Source: an uncultured Sphingomonadaceae bacterium
GTDB taxonomy: Bacteria; Pseudomonadota; Alphaproteobacteria; Sphingomonadales; Sphingomonadaceae
Direction of reading: 5' to 3'
DNA length: 64,000 nucleotides
Assembly (NCBI GenBank): GCA_947496865.1
Contig: CANMEE010000001.1
Coordinates: 124,001 to 188,000 of the forward strand
Within the stretch, counting starts at the first letter, position 1. Each line of letters opens with the position of its first letter. A model generated the notes under the pieces. The model saw only the letters and a program-made list of their open reading frames with translations, made no database searches and was not told where the DNA came from. A program made the position numbers and the translations under genes. Positions 55,311 to 64,000 of the stretch are shown here, piece after piece.

Positions 55311-57301
55311 CGGCAAAAAGCTTCCCGGCCGATTACATATAATATCTTGGTTCCTGCACGGGCCACGCCGTCTATGGTACCCGAGATTTTTGATATCCCG
55401 ATACGCTTGCGATAATCTGCCGGGCGCTCTTCAATACGCATGTTCTGCTGCACGGCCTTTACCTGCATTTCTATGGTCCAACCAAAATCGCGATCCTGCA
55501 TATCCAGAGCTGTCAGGGCATCTCGACGGATAGCTCGAAAAGGTCCGAGATCCGTCATTTTTTTGTCCCATATCCATTGCACCAAACGGGTAGCGAGCCA
55601 ATTTCCGAAACGCTGCGGAACGGTCATTGCGCCCGCCTCAACATTGCCCAAAGCGCGAGAGCCAATGACAAGGTCACAGTCTCCCGCAATTAGGGGCTCA
55701 ACCAAAGCAAGCGCCTCTTGCGGGACGTCAGAGCCATCGGCATCCATGAACAATATGATATTGGTCTCCGGCGGTACAGCCGCAATTCCTGCCAGACATG
55801 CCGCACCATAGCCGCGCCGTTGCTCTCTGATCGTTGTGGCACCATGGGCTTGCGCCAATTGCGCGGTTCCATCCGTAGACCCGTTATCGACAACGATAAT
55901 CGTCGGCGGTCCCTCGGACCAACCGGCGCCATGAATGCCAGTAAGCACTGACGCGATTGATTTCGCTTCGTTGAGCGCAGGAATGACAACCGCAATTTTT
56001 GGTTCCGCTATGGGTGTTGATGCTAGTGTAATGGGCTGTGTTGTTTGTTTCTTTTTGCGATGCTGCCGCCAGTCATAGATCAGAGCGGCCGCGACAATGA
56101 AAAGTTCCGCGCTCCATGCAACCGGATGGACAGCAAAAGCTTCGAGACTATAGTCGTTGAGGTTAAGCCCGGTCAGATAACTTAAAGGTATCGCGGTTGC
56201 TGCGGCAAAGGGCCAGATAGCCCGGCCACCGACAGCGAAGGGCAATACCCAGAGAATATACCAGCTATTCACCGCCGGCGCGACCAAGAGAATGACCCCG
56301 AAAATCGCGGCAAACGAAATCGCGTTGATGCTGCGTGTCCGAGCATGGATGATGGTGATGATCATGATGCCGACCATCGCAGCTATTATCCGCGCCGCCG
56401 TGGGCGAGAATAGGGAAGAAAAGCCTGCAAACCCGATAGCATTATAATACCATTGCGTTGCAAAAGTTTCCGTGGAGTCAAAGCCGATACCTTGGCCTTG
56501 CAGAGCAAATGGCAAATAAAGCAATCCGACCGTCCCGACTGCGGTTGCGATCGTCCGCCAACCTAGACGCGCCAGTAGCGGCCAAGCGGCCAGCGCCACG
56601 ATTTTTGTACCGGCGGCCATTCCGAAAAACAATGCTGTCGCTAAAGGATAGCGCTTGGCCGTCATTAGGCCGGCCAACAGAAAAGCGGCCATAATGGCAT
56701 CGGGATGAATATGAATGATAATTTCGGTCACAGCCAGCGGTGACCACGCATAAAGTGCGGCGTTGCGCGGGCCAGCTGATTTCATTAGCAAAGCCACAAG
56801 TGCCAGATTGATCAAAGCAAAAAATATGCGCAGCGCAAGTGGATCCGCGCGCCCCAATGCATAAGCTGCTGCAAATATGACCTGAAGAACGGGGCCATAT
56901 ATAGTTGGCAATTCTGCATTGTTAACGTTGCCCAACACACCCTGCAACGGCGCGCCAATGGACGTGTCTGTAAAGTAACTAGCGGGCGCAATCCCATATG
57001 CCGTTCCGCTGGTGATAGTTTTATAGCCATCCCAGATGAAGCGGAAATAATCATCTTCAAAGGCGGCGAAACCAAATAGCGCAATGACATGAAGAAGCAC
57101 AGCGACCGCAAATACGGTACCTGCAGTCAAGCGCGGCTTTTTCCATAGCAGCGCAAATGTCCCGCCAGTGCCTATCATCAATATTGCGACATATAATATG
57201 ATGGACGGTTCGATGAGATGGGAGACGAAAACAAGAGCAGCCACGCTGAGCAAGCTAAGCGTGGCTGCATAATATCCGATATTTGGGAGTAAGCGCGTCA
57301 C
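55307..57301 (-). CDS. Fused membrane (GT87-like) and GT2 glycosyltransferase
   Basis: 664 aa, two proteins in one. The N-terminal part (about 1-420) has many membrane helices like polyprenyl-phosphate sugar transferases. The C-terminal part (about 432-664) is a GT2 domain with VVIPALNEAKSIASVL, VVDNGSTDGT, FMDADGSD and IGSRALG. GT2 domains of this type usually make polyprenyl-phosphate sugars. The pair may make and use a lipid-linked sugar in one chain (inference). Confidence 0.82.
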   Translation of the reverse strand: MTRLLPNIGYYAATLSLLSVAALVFVSHLIEPSIILYVAILMIGTGGTFALLWKKPRLTAGTVFAVAVLLHVIALFGFAAFEDDYFRFIWDGYKTITSGTAYGIAPASYFTDTSIGAPLQGVLGNVNNAELPTIYGPVLQVIFAAAYALGRADPLALRIFFALINLALVALLMKSAGPRNAALYAWSPLAVTEIIIHIHPDAIMAAFLLAGLMTAKRYPLATALFFGMAAGTKIVALAAWPLLARLGWRTIATAVGTVGLLYLPFALQGQGIGFDSTETFATQWYYNAIGFAGFSSLFSPTAARIIAAMVGIMIITIIHARTRSINAISFAAIFGVILLVAPAVNSWYILWVLPFAVGGRAIWPFAAATAIPLSYLTGLNLNDYSLEAFAVHPVAWSAELFIVAAALIYDWRQHRKKKQTTQPITLASTPIAEPKIAVVIPALNEAKSIASVLTGIHGAGWSEGPPTIIVVDNGSTDGTAQLAQAHGATTIREQRRGYGAACLAGIAAVPPETNIILFMDADGSDVPQEALALVEPLIAGDCDLVIGSRALGNVEAGAMTVPQRFGNWLATRLVQWIWDKKMTDLGPFRAIRRDALTALDMQDRDFGWTIEMQVKAVQQNMRIEERPADYRKRIGISKISGTIDGVARAGTKILYVIGREAFCR

Positions 57302-57322
57302 AGCGCATTTAGGTTTCTATAG

Positions 57323-57652
57323 TCAAATGCCGTAGCGATCTGACAGATAGTAGAGGACGAAATCCCGTTCCTTGCTCTTGAGTTTAAAATCTCCGTCGCG
57401 TACGCGCTGTTTAACTTTCCGTGCCGTTGCGCCATCAGTAAAACCCTTTGGATATTCGCATTTTTTGCAAATAATCCGCTTCTTAAACAAACGGAGACCC
57501 CGACTATAGGCTTCTTTTGCAGGATCACGGGGCTGCGAAAAACCACCGCCACTAAATCCACCACCGCCGCGACCGCCGGAACCACTGGCAAAAGCCGGCG
57601 TAGATGTAAGCGACACCGCAACAACGGCGATAAGCGCGTGCTTAAATTTCAT
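57323..57652 (-). CDS. Small secreted Gly-rich protein
   Basis: 109 aa from ATG 57652. The signal peptide ends at AFA, followed by a glycine-rich GGRGGGGFSGGG segment, then a basic region with CKKC and a helical end. It probably localises to the periplasm or exterior. Family not recognised. Confidence 0.7.
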   Translation of the reverse strand: MKFKHALIAVVAVSLTSTPAFASGSGGRGGGGFSGGGFSQPRDPAKEAYSRGLRLFKKRIICKKCEYPKGFTDGATARKVKQRVRDGDFKLKSKERDFVLYYLSDRYGI

Positions 57653-57805
57653 GATGATGATCCTCCTAAGACAATTGATTCTTCTATACTTCGCACCAAA
57701 AATGATATTGGTTACAGCGGGTTCCAAAAAATAATCAATGTCGATTAAAGAACGAACTTACGTCTATAAGAAATCGAACTTCCCATAGAAAAGGCAAAAA
57801 ATCGA

Positions 57806-58396
57806 GTGGAACACCATCCGTGCAGAGCGGTCCTATTCACCCGCTTTCCTGATGCCGGGAAGGCCAAAACCCGACTCATTCCTGCCATTGGCGCGGATGG
57901 AGCGGCGGCAATCCACAAGATATTAACCGAGCGGACAATTGCTACTTTAAGATCTAGCAACTGCCAAGTCGAAATTCGCTATACCGGAGCCGACAAATCC
58001 GCGTTTCAAAAATGGCTAGGCGGCGATTTGACTTTCCTTGCCCAGCCTGACGGCGACCTGACAGACCGCTTGTTGGCCGCGTTATTGCCTGCCCCTGTGC
58101 TGTTCTTTGGCTCCGATACGCCTGACCTAAAAGACTATCACATAGAGCAGGCCATCACCGCTTTGCAGGATCATGATGTGGTTGTTGGGCCAGCGGAAGA
58201 TGGAGGCTATTATTGTATCGGGGTAAATGATTCCTATCAATTCCTGTTTGAAGATATGCCATGGAGCACGGATCAGGTTTTGTCCGAAACATTGAGGCGT
58301 GTGGCCGAACAAGGCATGACATGCAAAATGCTAGAAACGTTGAGCGATTGCGATACGCCCGAAGACCTTGCTCGGTGGCCTTGGTTGACCGCGTGA
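57806..58396 (+). CDS. rSAM/selenodomain-associated transferase 1 (TIGR04282-like)
   Basis: 196 aa from GTG 57806. GT-A fold transferase with VLFTRFPDAGKAKTRL near the N-terminus, FFGSDTPDL and VVGPAEDGGYY. It matches the family found beside TIGR04283 transferases and radical SAM proteins, as here. Product unknown. Confidence 0.88.
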   Translation: MEHHPCRAVLFTRFPDAGKAKTRLIPAIGADGAAAIHKILTERTIATLRSSNCQVEIRYTGADKSAFQKWLGGDLTFLAQPDGDLTDRLLAALLPAPVLFFGSDTPDLKDYHIEQAITALQDHDVVVGPAEDGGYYCIGVNDSYQFLFEDMPWSTDQVLSETLRRVAEQGMTCKMLETLSDCDTPEDLARWPWLTA

Positions 58397-58415
58397 ACAT
58401 GACTATGGACCGACC

Positions 58416-59144
58416 ATGAGCAAAGTTACGATCCTGGTGCCGACGTTGAATGAGGAGCAAGCGCTTCCGCAAACCATCGGGTGTCTAGGAACACTCCATC
58501 CACCGGCTGATGAGATATTGCTGGTCGACGGCGGCAGCGAAGACGCGACCAGACAGCTGGGCATAGAGGCGGGGTTAACGGTTCTGTCATCCCCGAAGCG
58601 TGGCCGGGGGCCACAGATAAATTTTGGCGTTTTGCAGGCTAGTGGTGATATTATCTGTGTGCTTCACGCGGACTCAACTCTACCAGTCGATGCGATTGCG
58701 GAAATTCGCAAGGCCATGGCAAATCCCAGATTGTCATTGGCCAGTTTTACGCCCCGTATCGCCGGACCAAACGGCACAAGATGGGGCTCCACCGTCCATA
58801 ACTGGTTAAAGACCTGGTATATCCCCTTGCTAATGCGGCCATGGCTATTTTTTAAAGGCGTCCGATTGCTATTCGGTGACCACGCCATGTTTTTCCGGCG
58901 AGATCAGTTTCTTGAAGTCGATGGCTGTGATGAAGAAGTCGTAGTGATGGAAGAGGCTGATCTTTGCATCAAGCTAGCGCGCTTTGGTCGCACGCAAATG
59001 ATCCCGCGCTGGGTATGGACATCGGATCGGCGGATAGCCGCATGGGGGAGATGGCGGGCCAATTGGATTTACGTAAAAGTCGGTATGATGTGGGCCCTGG
59101 GCGCACGCAAACGACTGGCGGACCACTATCCCGATATTCGTTAG
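58416..59144 (+). CDS. rSAM/selenodomain-associated transferase 2 (TIGR04283-like GT2)
   Basis: 242 aa. GT2 domain with ILVPTLNEEQALPQTI, LVDGGSEDAT, VLHADST and FGDHAMFF. It starts 19 bp after the previous gene, so the two form an operon. It usually pairs with transferase 1. Substrate unknown. Confidence 0.88.
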   Translation: MSKVTILVPTLNEEQALPQTIGCLGTLHPPADEILLVDGGSEDATRQLGIEAGLTVLSSPKRGRGPQINFGVLQASGDIICVLHADSTLPVDAIAEIRKAMANPRLSLASFTPRIAGPNGTRWGSTVHNWLKTWYIPLLMRPWLFFKGVRLLFGDHAMFFRRDQFLEVDGCDEEVVVMEEADLCIKLARFGRTQMIPRWVWTSDRRIAAWGRWRANWIYVKVGMMWALGARKRLADHYPDIR

Positions 59145-59248
59145 CTTCGACGGCCCGGAAAATTGGTAAAATCCGGCAGAAACACATAATCATTTGCTTT
59201 TGTTGGCAGATATGTAACCAAGCGGTTTAACCGGGCGAAACAATAAGC

Positions 59249-60208
59249 ATGACAACAATATCTCCATTTACAATTGCTGAAACCCGGCCTCTGGCACATG
59301 ATAAGTTTCAAAACCCACTGGTAACAGCAAAGGGCGAACCGCGTGCGTCTGTGGCGATGACCGGGCTTGAAACCCTGTGGTTCAATACCGGTACGCTTTG
59401 TAATCTTGCCTGCAAAAGTTGCTATATTGAAAGTTCTCCAACCAATGATGCATTGGTCTATATATCGGTCGATGAAGTTCGCTCCTATCTCGATGAGATA
59501 GCCAATAATGGACTGCCGACGCGAGAAATTGCCTTCACCGGTGGCGAGCCATTCATGAATAGCGACATGATAGCAATTCTCACGCTCTGTTTGGAACGTG
59601 GCTTTGAGGTGTTGGTATTATCCAATGCCATGCGGCCGATGCGACGGTTTGAAAAACAGCTATTAGCCCTGCCCAACCGCGATAGACTTACGATAAGAGT
59701 GAGCCTCGATCATTTCACACAACATGTGCATGAGGCCGAACGGGGACCCAATAGCTGGAACAAAGCCATGGACGGTCTTATCTGGCTTGCGTCGAATAAT
59801 ATCCGCACGACAATTGCCGGACGCCATTTGGATGGCGAGAGCGAGGCCGTTGGAAGGACGGGATATGCAACGCTTTTCGCGGCTCATAATCTGTCCATAG
59901 ACGCCAAAGATCCCATGGCCTTGGTCCTGTTTCCTGAAATGGATGAGAAAGCCGATGTTGCGGAGATCACGACTGCCTGTTGGGACATTCTGGATGTGGC
60001 ACCTACGAGCATCATGTGCGCCTCCAGTCGCATGGTCGTCAAACGCAAAGGCGACACAAGTCCCCGCGTCGCGGCATGTACATTGCTACCCTATGATCCA
60101 CAATTTGACATGGGTGAGACGCTGGCAGAGGCCTCTCAAACCGTAAAGCTCAATCATCCGCATTGCGCTCGCTTCTGCGTGCTCGGCGGCGCGAGCTGTT
60201 CAACCTAG
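59249..60208 (+). CDS. Radical SAM protein
   Basis: 319 aa. The SAM-cluster motif C51-x3-C55-x2-C58 (CNLACKSCYIE) and FTGGEPF are present. Late cysteines in PHCARFCVLGGASC suggest a further cluster site. It lacks the selenodomain of ArsS-type proteins. It follows the two rSAM-associated transferases, with a 104-bp gap, and overlaps the convergent MTA phosphorylase by 9 bp. Its substrate is unknown; work on a nucleoside or sugar is inferred from the neighbours. Confidence 0.85.
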   Translation: MTTISPFTIAETRPLAHDKFQNPLVTAKGEPRASVAMTGLETLWFNTGTLCNLACKSCYIESSPTNDALVYISVDEVRSYLDEIANNGLPTREIAFTGGEPFMNSDMIAILTLCLERGFEVLVLSNAMRPMRRFEKQLLALPNRDRLTIRVSLDHFTQHVHEAERGPNSWNKAMDGLIWLASNNIRTTIAGRHLDGESEAVGRTGYATLFAAHNLSIDAKDPMALVLFPEMDEKADVAEITTACWDILDVAPTSIMCASSRMVVKRKGDTSPRVAACTLLPYDPQFDMGETLAEASQTVKLNHPHCARFCVLGGASCST

Positions 60209-61066
60209 AGCGCGTCCGGCGACGTTTTTTAGCTTTGCTACCAATAGCGGATCACGCGCAGACGGATCAGTAATCAGAGCAAAATCCAGCACATTATCAA
60301 TTGGACTGGCTTCGCGTCCCGCCGGTAAGCTGCGGGCAAGATGTGCGATCAGATCGCGCGCTTTTGCTGCATTGCTATGCATTTGGGCAATCACTGCGTC
60401 GACTTCAACCGGGGCTTCATTTTCTCGCCAGCAATCATAATCGGTGACCATGCCGATCAGTGCATAGGGCAGTTCCGCTTCGCGGGCCAATTTTGCTTCT
60501 GGCATGGCCGTCATTCCAATGACATGCGCGCCCCATTGGCGATAAAGATGGCTCTCCGCACGCGATGAAAATTGCGGTCCCTCCATCGCTAAATAGGTCC
60601 CACCCTCGCGAATATTTGCGCCGGCTTTGCGTGCCGCCTCAACGGCATATGCAGATAGGCGAGAGCAAACAGGATCAGCGACGGAAACATGAGCAACCAG
60701 ACCGTCTCCGAAAAAGCTTTTTTCCCGCGCGAATGTGCGATCTATAAACTGATCAACGGCGACGAAACGACCCGGTGGCAGTTCTTCCGCAAGCGACCCA
60801 ACTGCCGAAATTGATATTAAATCCGTCACCCCCATTTGCTTCATGGCATCAATATTGGCGCGAAAATTCAATTGACTCGGACCAAGGCGATGTCCGCGAC
60901 CGTGGCGTGGCAAGAAGACGCATTTGACGCTGCCGATATAGCCGACAAGCAGATCGTCCGATGGCTCACCCCAAGGTGTATCCAGCGATATCCATTTGGC
61001 ATCTTCCAGCGCATCCAGCTGATACAGACCAGATCCGCCGATAATCCCCAATACCCATTTGCTCAT
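60200..61066 (-). CDS. mtnP: 5'-Methylthioadenosine phosphorylase
   Basis: 288 aa, trimeric PNP/MTAP family. GIIGGSGLY, the phosphate-binding PRHGRGHRL, MEGPQFSSRAES and MVTDYDCW are all present. It phosphorolyses MTA to adenine and methylthioribose-1-phosphate. The 203-bp gap to the next gene holds no gene. Confidence 0.92.
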   Translation of the reverse strand: MSKWVLGIIGGSGLYQLDALEDAKWISLDTPWGEPSDDLLVGYIGSVKCVFLPRHGRGHRLGPSQLNFRANIDAMKQMGVTDLISISAVGSLAEELPPGRFVAVDQFIDRTFAREKSFFGDGLVAHVSVADPVCSRLSAYAVEAARKAGANIREGGTYLAMEGPQFSSRAESHLYRQWGAHVIGMTAMPEAKLAREAELPYALIGMVTDYDCWRENEAPVEVDAVIAQMHSNAAKARDLIAHLARSLPAGREASPIDNVLDFALITDPSARDPLLVAKLKNVAGRALG

Positions 61067-61269
61067 ATTTTAGATTCCGACCTGTTTGAAAAGTTTAGAG
61101 CCGAATATGGACAGCGACGAGCCATGCCGCAACTGCAATTGCGCTCCACATCTCTATTCGGGCCAAAAGAGTTCCAAATAGCGATAATCACGATTGTGAT
61201 TTACCTTCGCGCCATATCAGGGAATAGAAAAAATCAATTTTGGGACGGTTTTGAAAGAATAGTGATAGA

Positions 61270-62349
61270 ATGAAACGCTACGGGATTATTGGTGCGGGTA
61301 TGATGGGCCGGGAGCATATCAGCAATATCGCGCTCGTCGACGGCGCGCAGCTGGTGGCTTTGAGTGACCCCGATGCCGGTTCATTGGAACAATCGTTGAA
61401 CCATGCCAAAGCCAAAGGCTTCGCGCCAGCCACCTTTTCCCAATCGGCCACCATGATGGAGAGCTGCGCACTGGATGCCGTCATTATCGCGACTCCCAAT
61501 CACACCCATTTTTCGATCATGCAGGATGTGATGCAACATCCCGTCGCGATATTACTCGAAAAACCGATGTGCACCACGGTTAAAGATGCACGGGCCTTGC
61601 ATAAGGCAGCGAAGAGCCATTCGCATTTACTATGGATTGGCTTGGAATATCGGTACATGCCGCCCGTTACAAAATTCGTCGAAAATATGCATAACGGCAT
61701 CACCGGTCCGGTGAAAATGCTGTCCATAAGAGAACATCGGTTTCCGTTTTTGGAAAAGGTTGGGGACTGGAACCGGTTTAGCGAAAATACTGGCGGAACG
61801 CTGGTCGAGAAATGCTGTCATTTCTTTGATCTAATGCGGCATATATTGCGTGATGAGCCCGCACGAATATATGCAACTGGTGGTCAGGACGTGAACCATC
61901 TCGACGAGCGTTATGATGGCCGTCAGCCTGATATACTCGACAATGCTTATGTCGTTTTGGACTTTGCAAAAGGCACGCGCGCTATTCTCGATCTCTGTAT
62001 GTTCGCCGAGGGATCGCAGGAGCAAGAAGAAATTTATGCGCTGGGCGACAAAGGCAAGCTTGAGGTTGCTATTCCGTCTGCTCAAATGACATGGTCACCG
62101 CGCGACAAAAGCGGACCATTGGTTGAAACAATCGAAACGCCGACAGAGGCCTTGCAAGCCGGTGACCATCATGGTGCGACATTTTTCCAATTGACCAAAT
62201 TTCATGACGCCTTGCTCAACGGACATAGTACCGAAATCTCAACATGGGATGGATTACGATCGGTCGAGATCGGCGCCGCGGCGCAAGAGTCTATCGAAAC
62301 CGGGTTGCCTGTAAACTTAGATATCAATTCTTCCAGTGAAGGAACGTAA
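61270..62349 (+). CDS. Gfo/Idh/MocA oxidoreductase
   Basis: 359 aa. N-terminal Rossmann GIIGAGMMG(R), EKPMC (catalytic lysine) and a C-terminal alpha/beta domain with LVEKCCHFFDLMRHIL. Probably NAD(P)-dependent and acting on a sugar or cyclitol. Its TAA is directly followed by the aldo/keto reductase ATG. Confidence 0.9.
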   Translation: MKRYGIIGAGMMGREHISNIALVDGAQLVALSDPDAGSLEQSLNHAKAKGFAPATFSQSATMMESCALDAVIIATPNHTHFSIMQDVMQHPVAILLEKPMCTTVKDARALHKAAKSHSHLLWIGLEYRYMPPVTKFVENMHNGITGPVKMLSIREHRFPFLEKVGDWNRFSENTGGTLVEKCCHFFDLMRHILRDEPARIYATGGQDVNHLDERYDGRQPDILDNAYVVLDFAKGTRAILDLCMFAEGSQEQEEIYALGDKGKLEVAIPSAQMTWSPRDKSGPLVETIETPTEALQAGDHHGATFFQLTKFHDALLNGHSTEISTWDGLRSVEIGAAAQESIETGLPVNLDINSSSEGT

Positions 62350-63303
62350 ATGAAAAAAATCCCTGAAATCGGCTTTGGTCTTTGGAAAGTGGCTTCCGCT
62401 GATTGCGCTGATATCGTTGTAGAGGCGATCAAGGCTGGTTACCGCCATTTCGATTGCGCGGCCGACTATGGCAACGAAGCTGAGGTTGGTGCTGGATTGA
62501 AAGCTGCGATTGATCAAAAATTGGTAAAGCGCGAGGATTTGTGGATCACTTCCAAGCTCTGGAATACTTACCATCATCCTGATCATGTCGAAGCGGCATG
62601 TCGCAAATCGCTGGTTGATTTGGGACTGGACTATCTCGATCTATATCTCATTCACTTTCCAATTGCGCTAGAATATGTGCCCTTTGAAACCCGCTATCCG
62701 CCCGAATGGCTGCTGGATCCAGATGCAGACAATCCCGTCATGCAACGCGCACCTGTCCCGCTCCATGAAACTTGGGGTGCAATGGAACAATTGGTTGAAA
62801 AAGCCCTCGTTCGGCAAATCGGCGTGTGCAACTATAATAGCGCGCTGATCAACGACCTCATGAGCTATGCCAGGACGCCACCCGCCATGCTGCAGATTGA
62901 GGCACACCCCTATTTGACCCAAGAAAAGCTAATCAGACTGGCCGGGCAATATAAGATTGCCGTTACCGCTTTTTCGCCGCTTGCCGCATTGTCTTATGTT
63001 GAACTCGAGATGGCTGGACAGGGGGACAGCGTCTTGACGGAACCAGTGGTGCAAGATGCCGCATCTGCGCATGATAAATCTCCGGCTCAAATTGTTCTGC
63101 GATGGGCCGTTCAGCGAGGAACGTCGATCATTCCCAAAAGTAGCAACCCCGATAGAATGAAAGAGAATCTGGCCATCACAGATTTTTCACTTACCGATAG
63201 TGAAATGAGCGCCATCTCTGCATTAAATGCCAATCGCCGCTTCAATGATCCTGGCGTATTTTGCGAAGGCGCGTTCGGCCTGCTCAATCCGATATATGAT
63301 TGA
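62350..63303 (+). CDS. Aldo/keto reductase
   Basis: 317 aa, TIM-barrel AKR. FDCAADYGNEAEVG (catalytic Asp and Tyr), the Lys in ITSKLW, the His in LIHFP, and IPKSSNPDRMKEN for NADPH. Complete tetrad. It sits between the Gfo/Idh enzyme and the dioxygenase, so the three likely work on one small molecule. Confidence 0.93.
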   Translation: MKKIPEIGFGLWKVASADCADIVVEAIKAGYRHFDCAADYGNEAEVGAGLKAAIDQKLVKREDLWITSKLWNTYHHPDHVEAACRKSLVDLGLDYLDLYLIHFPIALEYVPFETRYPPEWLLDPDADNPVMQRAPVPLHETWGAMEQLVEKALVRQIGVCNYNSALINDLMSYARTPPAMLQIEAHPYLTQEKLIRLAGQYKIAVTAFSPLAALSYVELEMAGQGDSVLTEPVVQDAASAHDKSPAQIVLRWAVQRGTSIIPKSSNPDRMKENLAITDFSLTDSEMSAISALNANRRFNDPGVFCEGAFGLLNPIYD

Positions 63304-63313
63304 GGGCCGTAAA

Positions 63314-64000
63314 ATGATGCAGCAGCAATGGAACGAAATTGCGTTTCCAAAGATCGTGGAAGCCAGCGCGGCGAACGATCTTGCAGAATATTTCAAACGT
63401 GGAAAAGAGCAAATTGATCAAGACCTTGAGGCTACTGGCGCGATATTATTTCGTGGTTTTCAAGTGCCGAAAATCGATGACTTCGACATGGCGGTTCAGG
63501 CCTATGGAGCGGAGAATTTTCCCTATGCGGAGTCGCTTTCCAATGCCGTACGGATTAATCTGACGCCCCGGGTATTTACCGCCAATGAAGCGCCGCCAGA
63601 CACGAGCATATTTCTCCATCACGAAATGGCGCAAACACCAATCTACCCATCAAAGCTGTTCTTTTATTGTAACATTGCTGCTGATGAAGGTGGCGCAACG
63701 CCACTATGTCGATCCGATATTTTACTCGAGAAGATGGAAGCGGAAAACCATGCCCTAGTCACCAAATTTGCAGAGAAAGGCGTGTGCTACACTCATACTA
63801 TGCCAGCTCAGGATGACGCGCAATCAGGTCAGGGGCGAAGTTGGCGCAGCACATTGGGTATCGAGGATAATGATTCCGCTGAGCGGCGCCTTAAAAGCCT
63901 AGGATATGAATGGCAGTGGCTGACCGATGATGCGTTGCGCGTAACGTCGCCTCGGCTTGATGCTGTGCGGGTGCTGCACGATGGGCGCAGGGTGTTTTTT
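63314..64000 (+). CDS. TauD/SyrP-like dioxygenase (5' part)
   Basis: First 229 residues of a Fe(II)/2-oxoglutarate enzyme, cut by the window end. GAILFRGFQ, then FLHHEMAQTPIYPSKLFFYC with an H-x-E iron motif as in SyrP or clavaminate-synthase-like proteins, then ADEGGATPLCRSD. The start is ATG 63314 or 63317, 10 bp after the AKR stop. The 3' half with the second iron histidine lies beyond the window. Confidence 0.85.
   Translation, partial: MMQQQWNEIAFPKIVEASAANDLAEYFKRGKEQIDQDLEATGAILFRGFQVPKIDDFDMAVQAYGAENFPYAESLSNAVRINLTPRVFTANEAPPDTSIFLHHEMAQTPIYPSKLFFYCNIAADEGGATPLCRSDILLEKMEAENHALVTKFAEKGVCYTHTMPAQDDAQSGQGRSWRSTLGIEDNDSAERRLKSLGYEWQWLTDDALRVTSPRLDAVRVLHDGRRVFF

Noticed and set aside
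60836..61273. 145-codon rightward ORF between mtnP and the Gfo/Idh gene
   Set aside because: It mostly overlaps mtnP antisense and lacks a ribosome site or family resemblance.

Overview
The window reads as chromosome of an alphaproteobacterium of the Sphingomonadales (Sphingorhabdus, Parasphingorhabdus or Sphingopyxis-like). The basis is protein style, a SciP/DUF1153 homologue, GTTC-N7-GTTC SOS boxes and a dispersed ATCCTGAAACAAGTTCAGGAT repeat. The genus is inferred from general resemblance only. The window has three parts.

(1) Left edge to 25613. The 3' end of folK is followed by a tRNA-Lys(UUU) gene that carries an integrated element. The last 45 bp of the tRNA (455-499) are repeated exactly at 25569-25613 (attL/attR), and a tyrosine integrase lies next to attL. 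The element is about 25.1 kb and has a plasmid-like backbone: a Rep-like initiator, ParA/ParB, a VirD4/TraD-like ATPase, a degenerate second ATPase, a replication-relaxation protein, a CHC2/TOPRIM primase and a serine resolvase with a res-like site. No relaxase or type IV secretion genes were seen. Accessory genes are a CBASS-type pair (CD-NTase plus SLATT membrane effector), a TIR/deoxyribosyltransferase-like protein between lysine-rich proteins, several unknown membrane proteins, and a 6.5-kb MarR-hydrolase-thioesterase-RND efflux module bracketed by 50-bp direct repeats. Between the primase and attR lie about 700 bp without genes. They hold an elaborate nested secondary structure, a candidate undescribed structured RNA or DNA element, and a triple tandem repeat.

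(2) 25614 to about 54 kb, chromosomal genes. A leftward BKACE/lipoprotein/DUF2834/racemase group is followed by GGDEF and EAL proteins, a cupin and a lipocalin. Next come a TcmP-Gp37/DUF5131 pair behind a near-perfect SOS box, thiC with a TPP riboswitch, sciP, an N-terminally short D-aminoacylase-like amidohydrolase, MFS and AI-2E transporters, gmk, and uvrA with its own SOS box.

(3) About 54 kb to the right edge. A DUF547 protein, a fused membrane/GT2 glycosyltransferase, the two 'rSAM/selenodomain-associated' transferases, a radical SAM protein and a convergent MTA phosphorylase form one neighbourhood. It is followed by a Gfo/Idh, aldo/keto reductase and SyrP-like dioxygenase operon that runs off the window.

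The observations most worth testing are the structured element at 24893-25254, the SOS-controlled TcmP-Gp37 pair, the in-frame TAG between the lysine-rich protein and the TIR-like protein, and the twice-occurring 18-bp palindromic operator around the degenerate ATPase gene.
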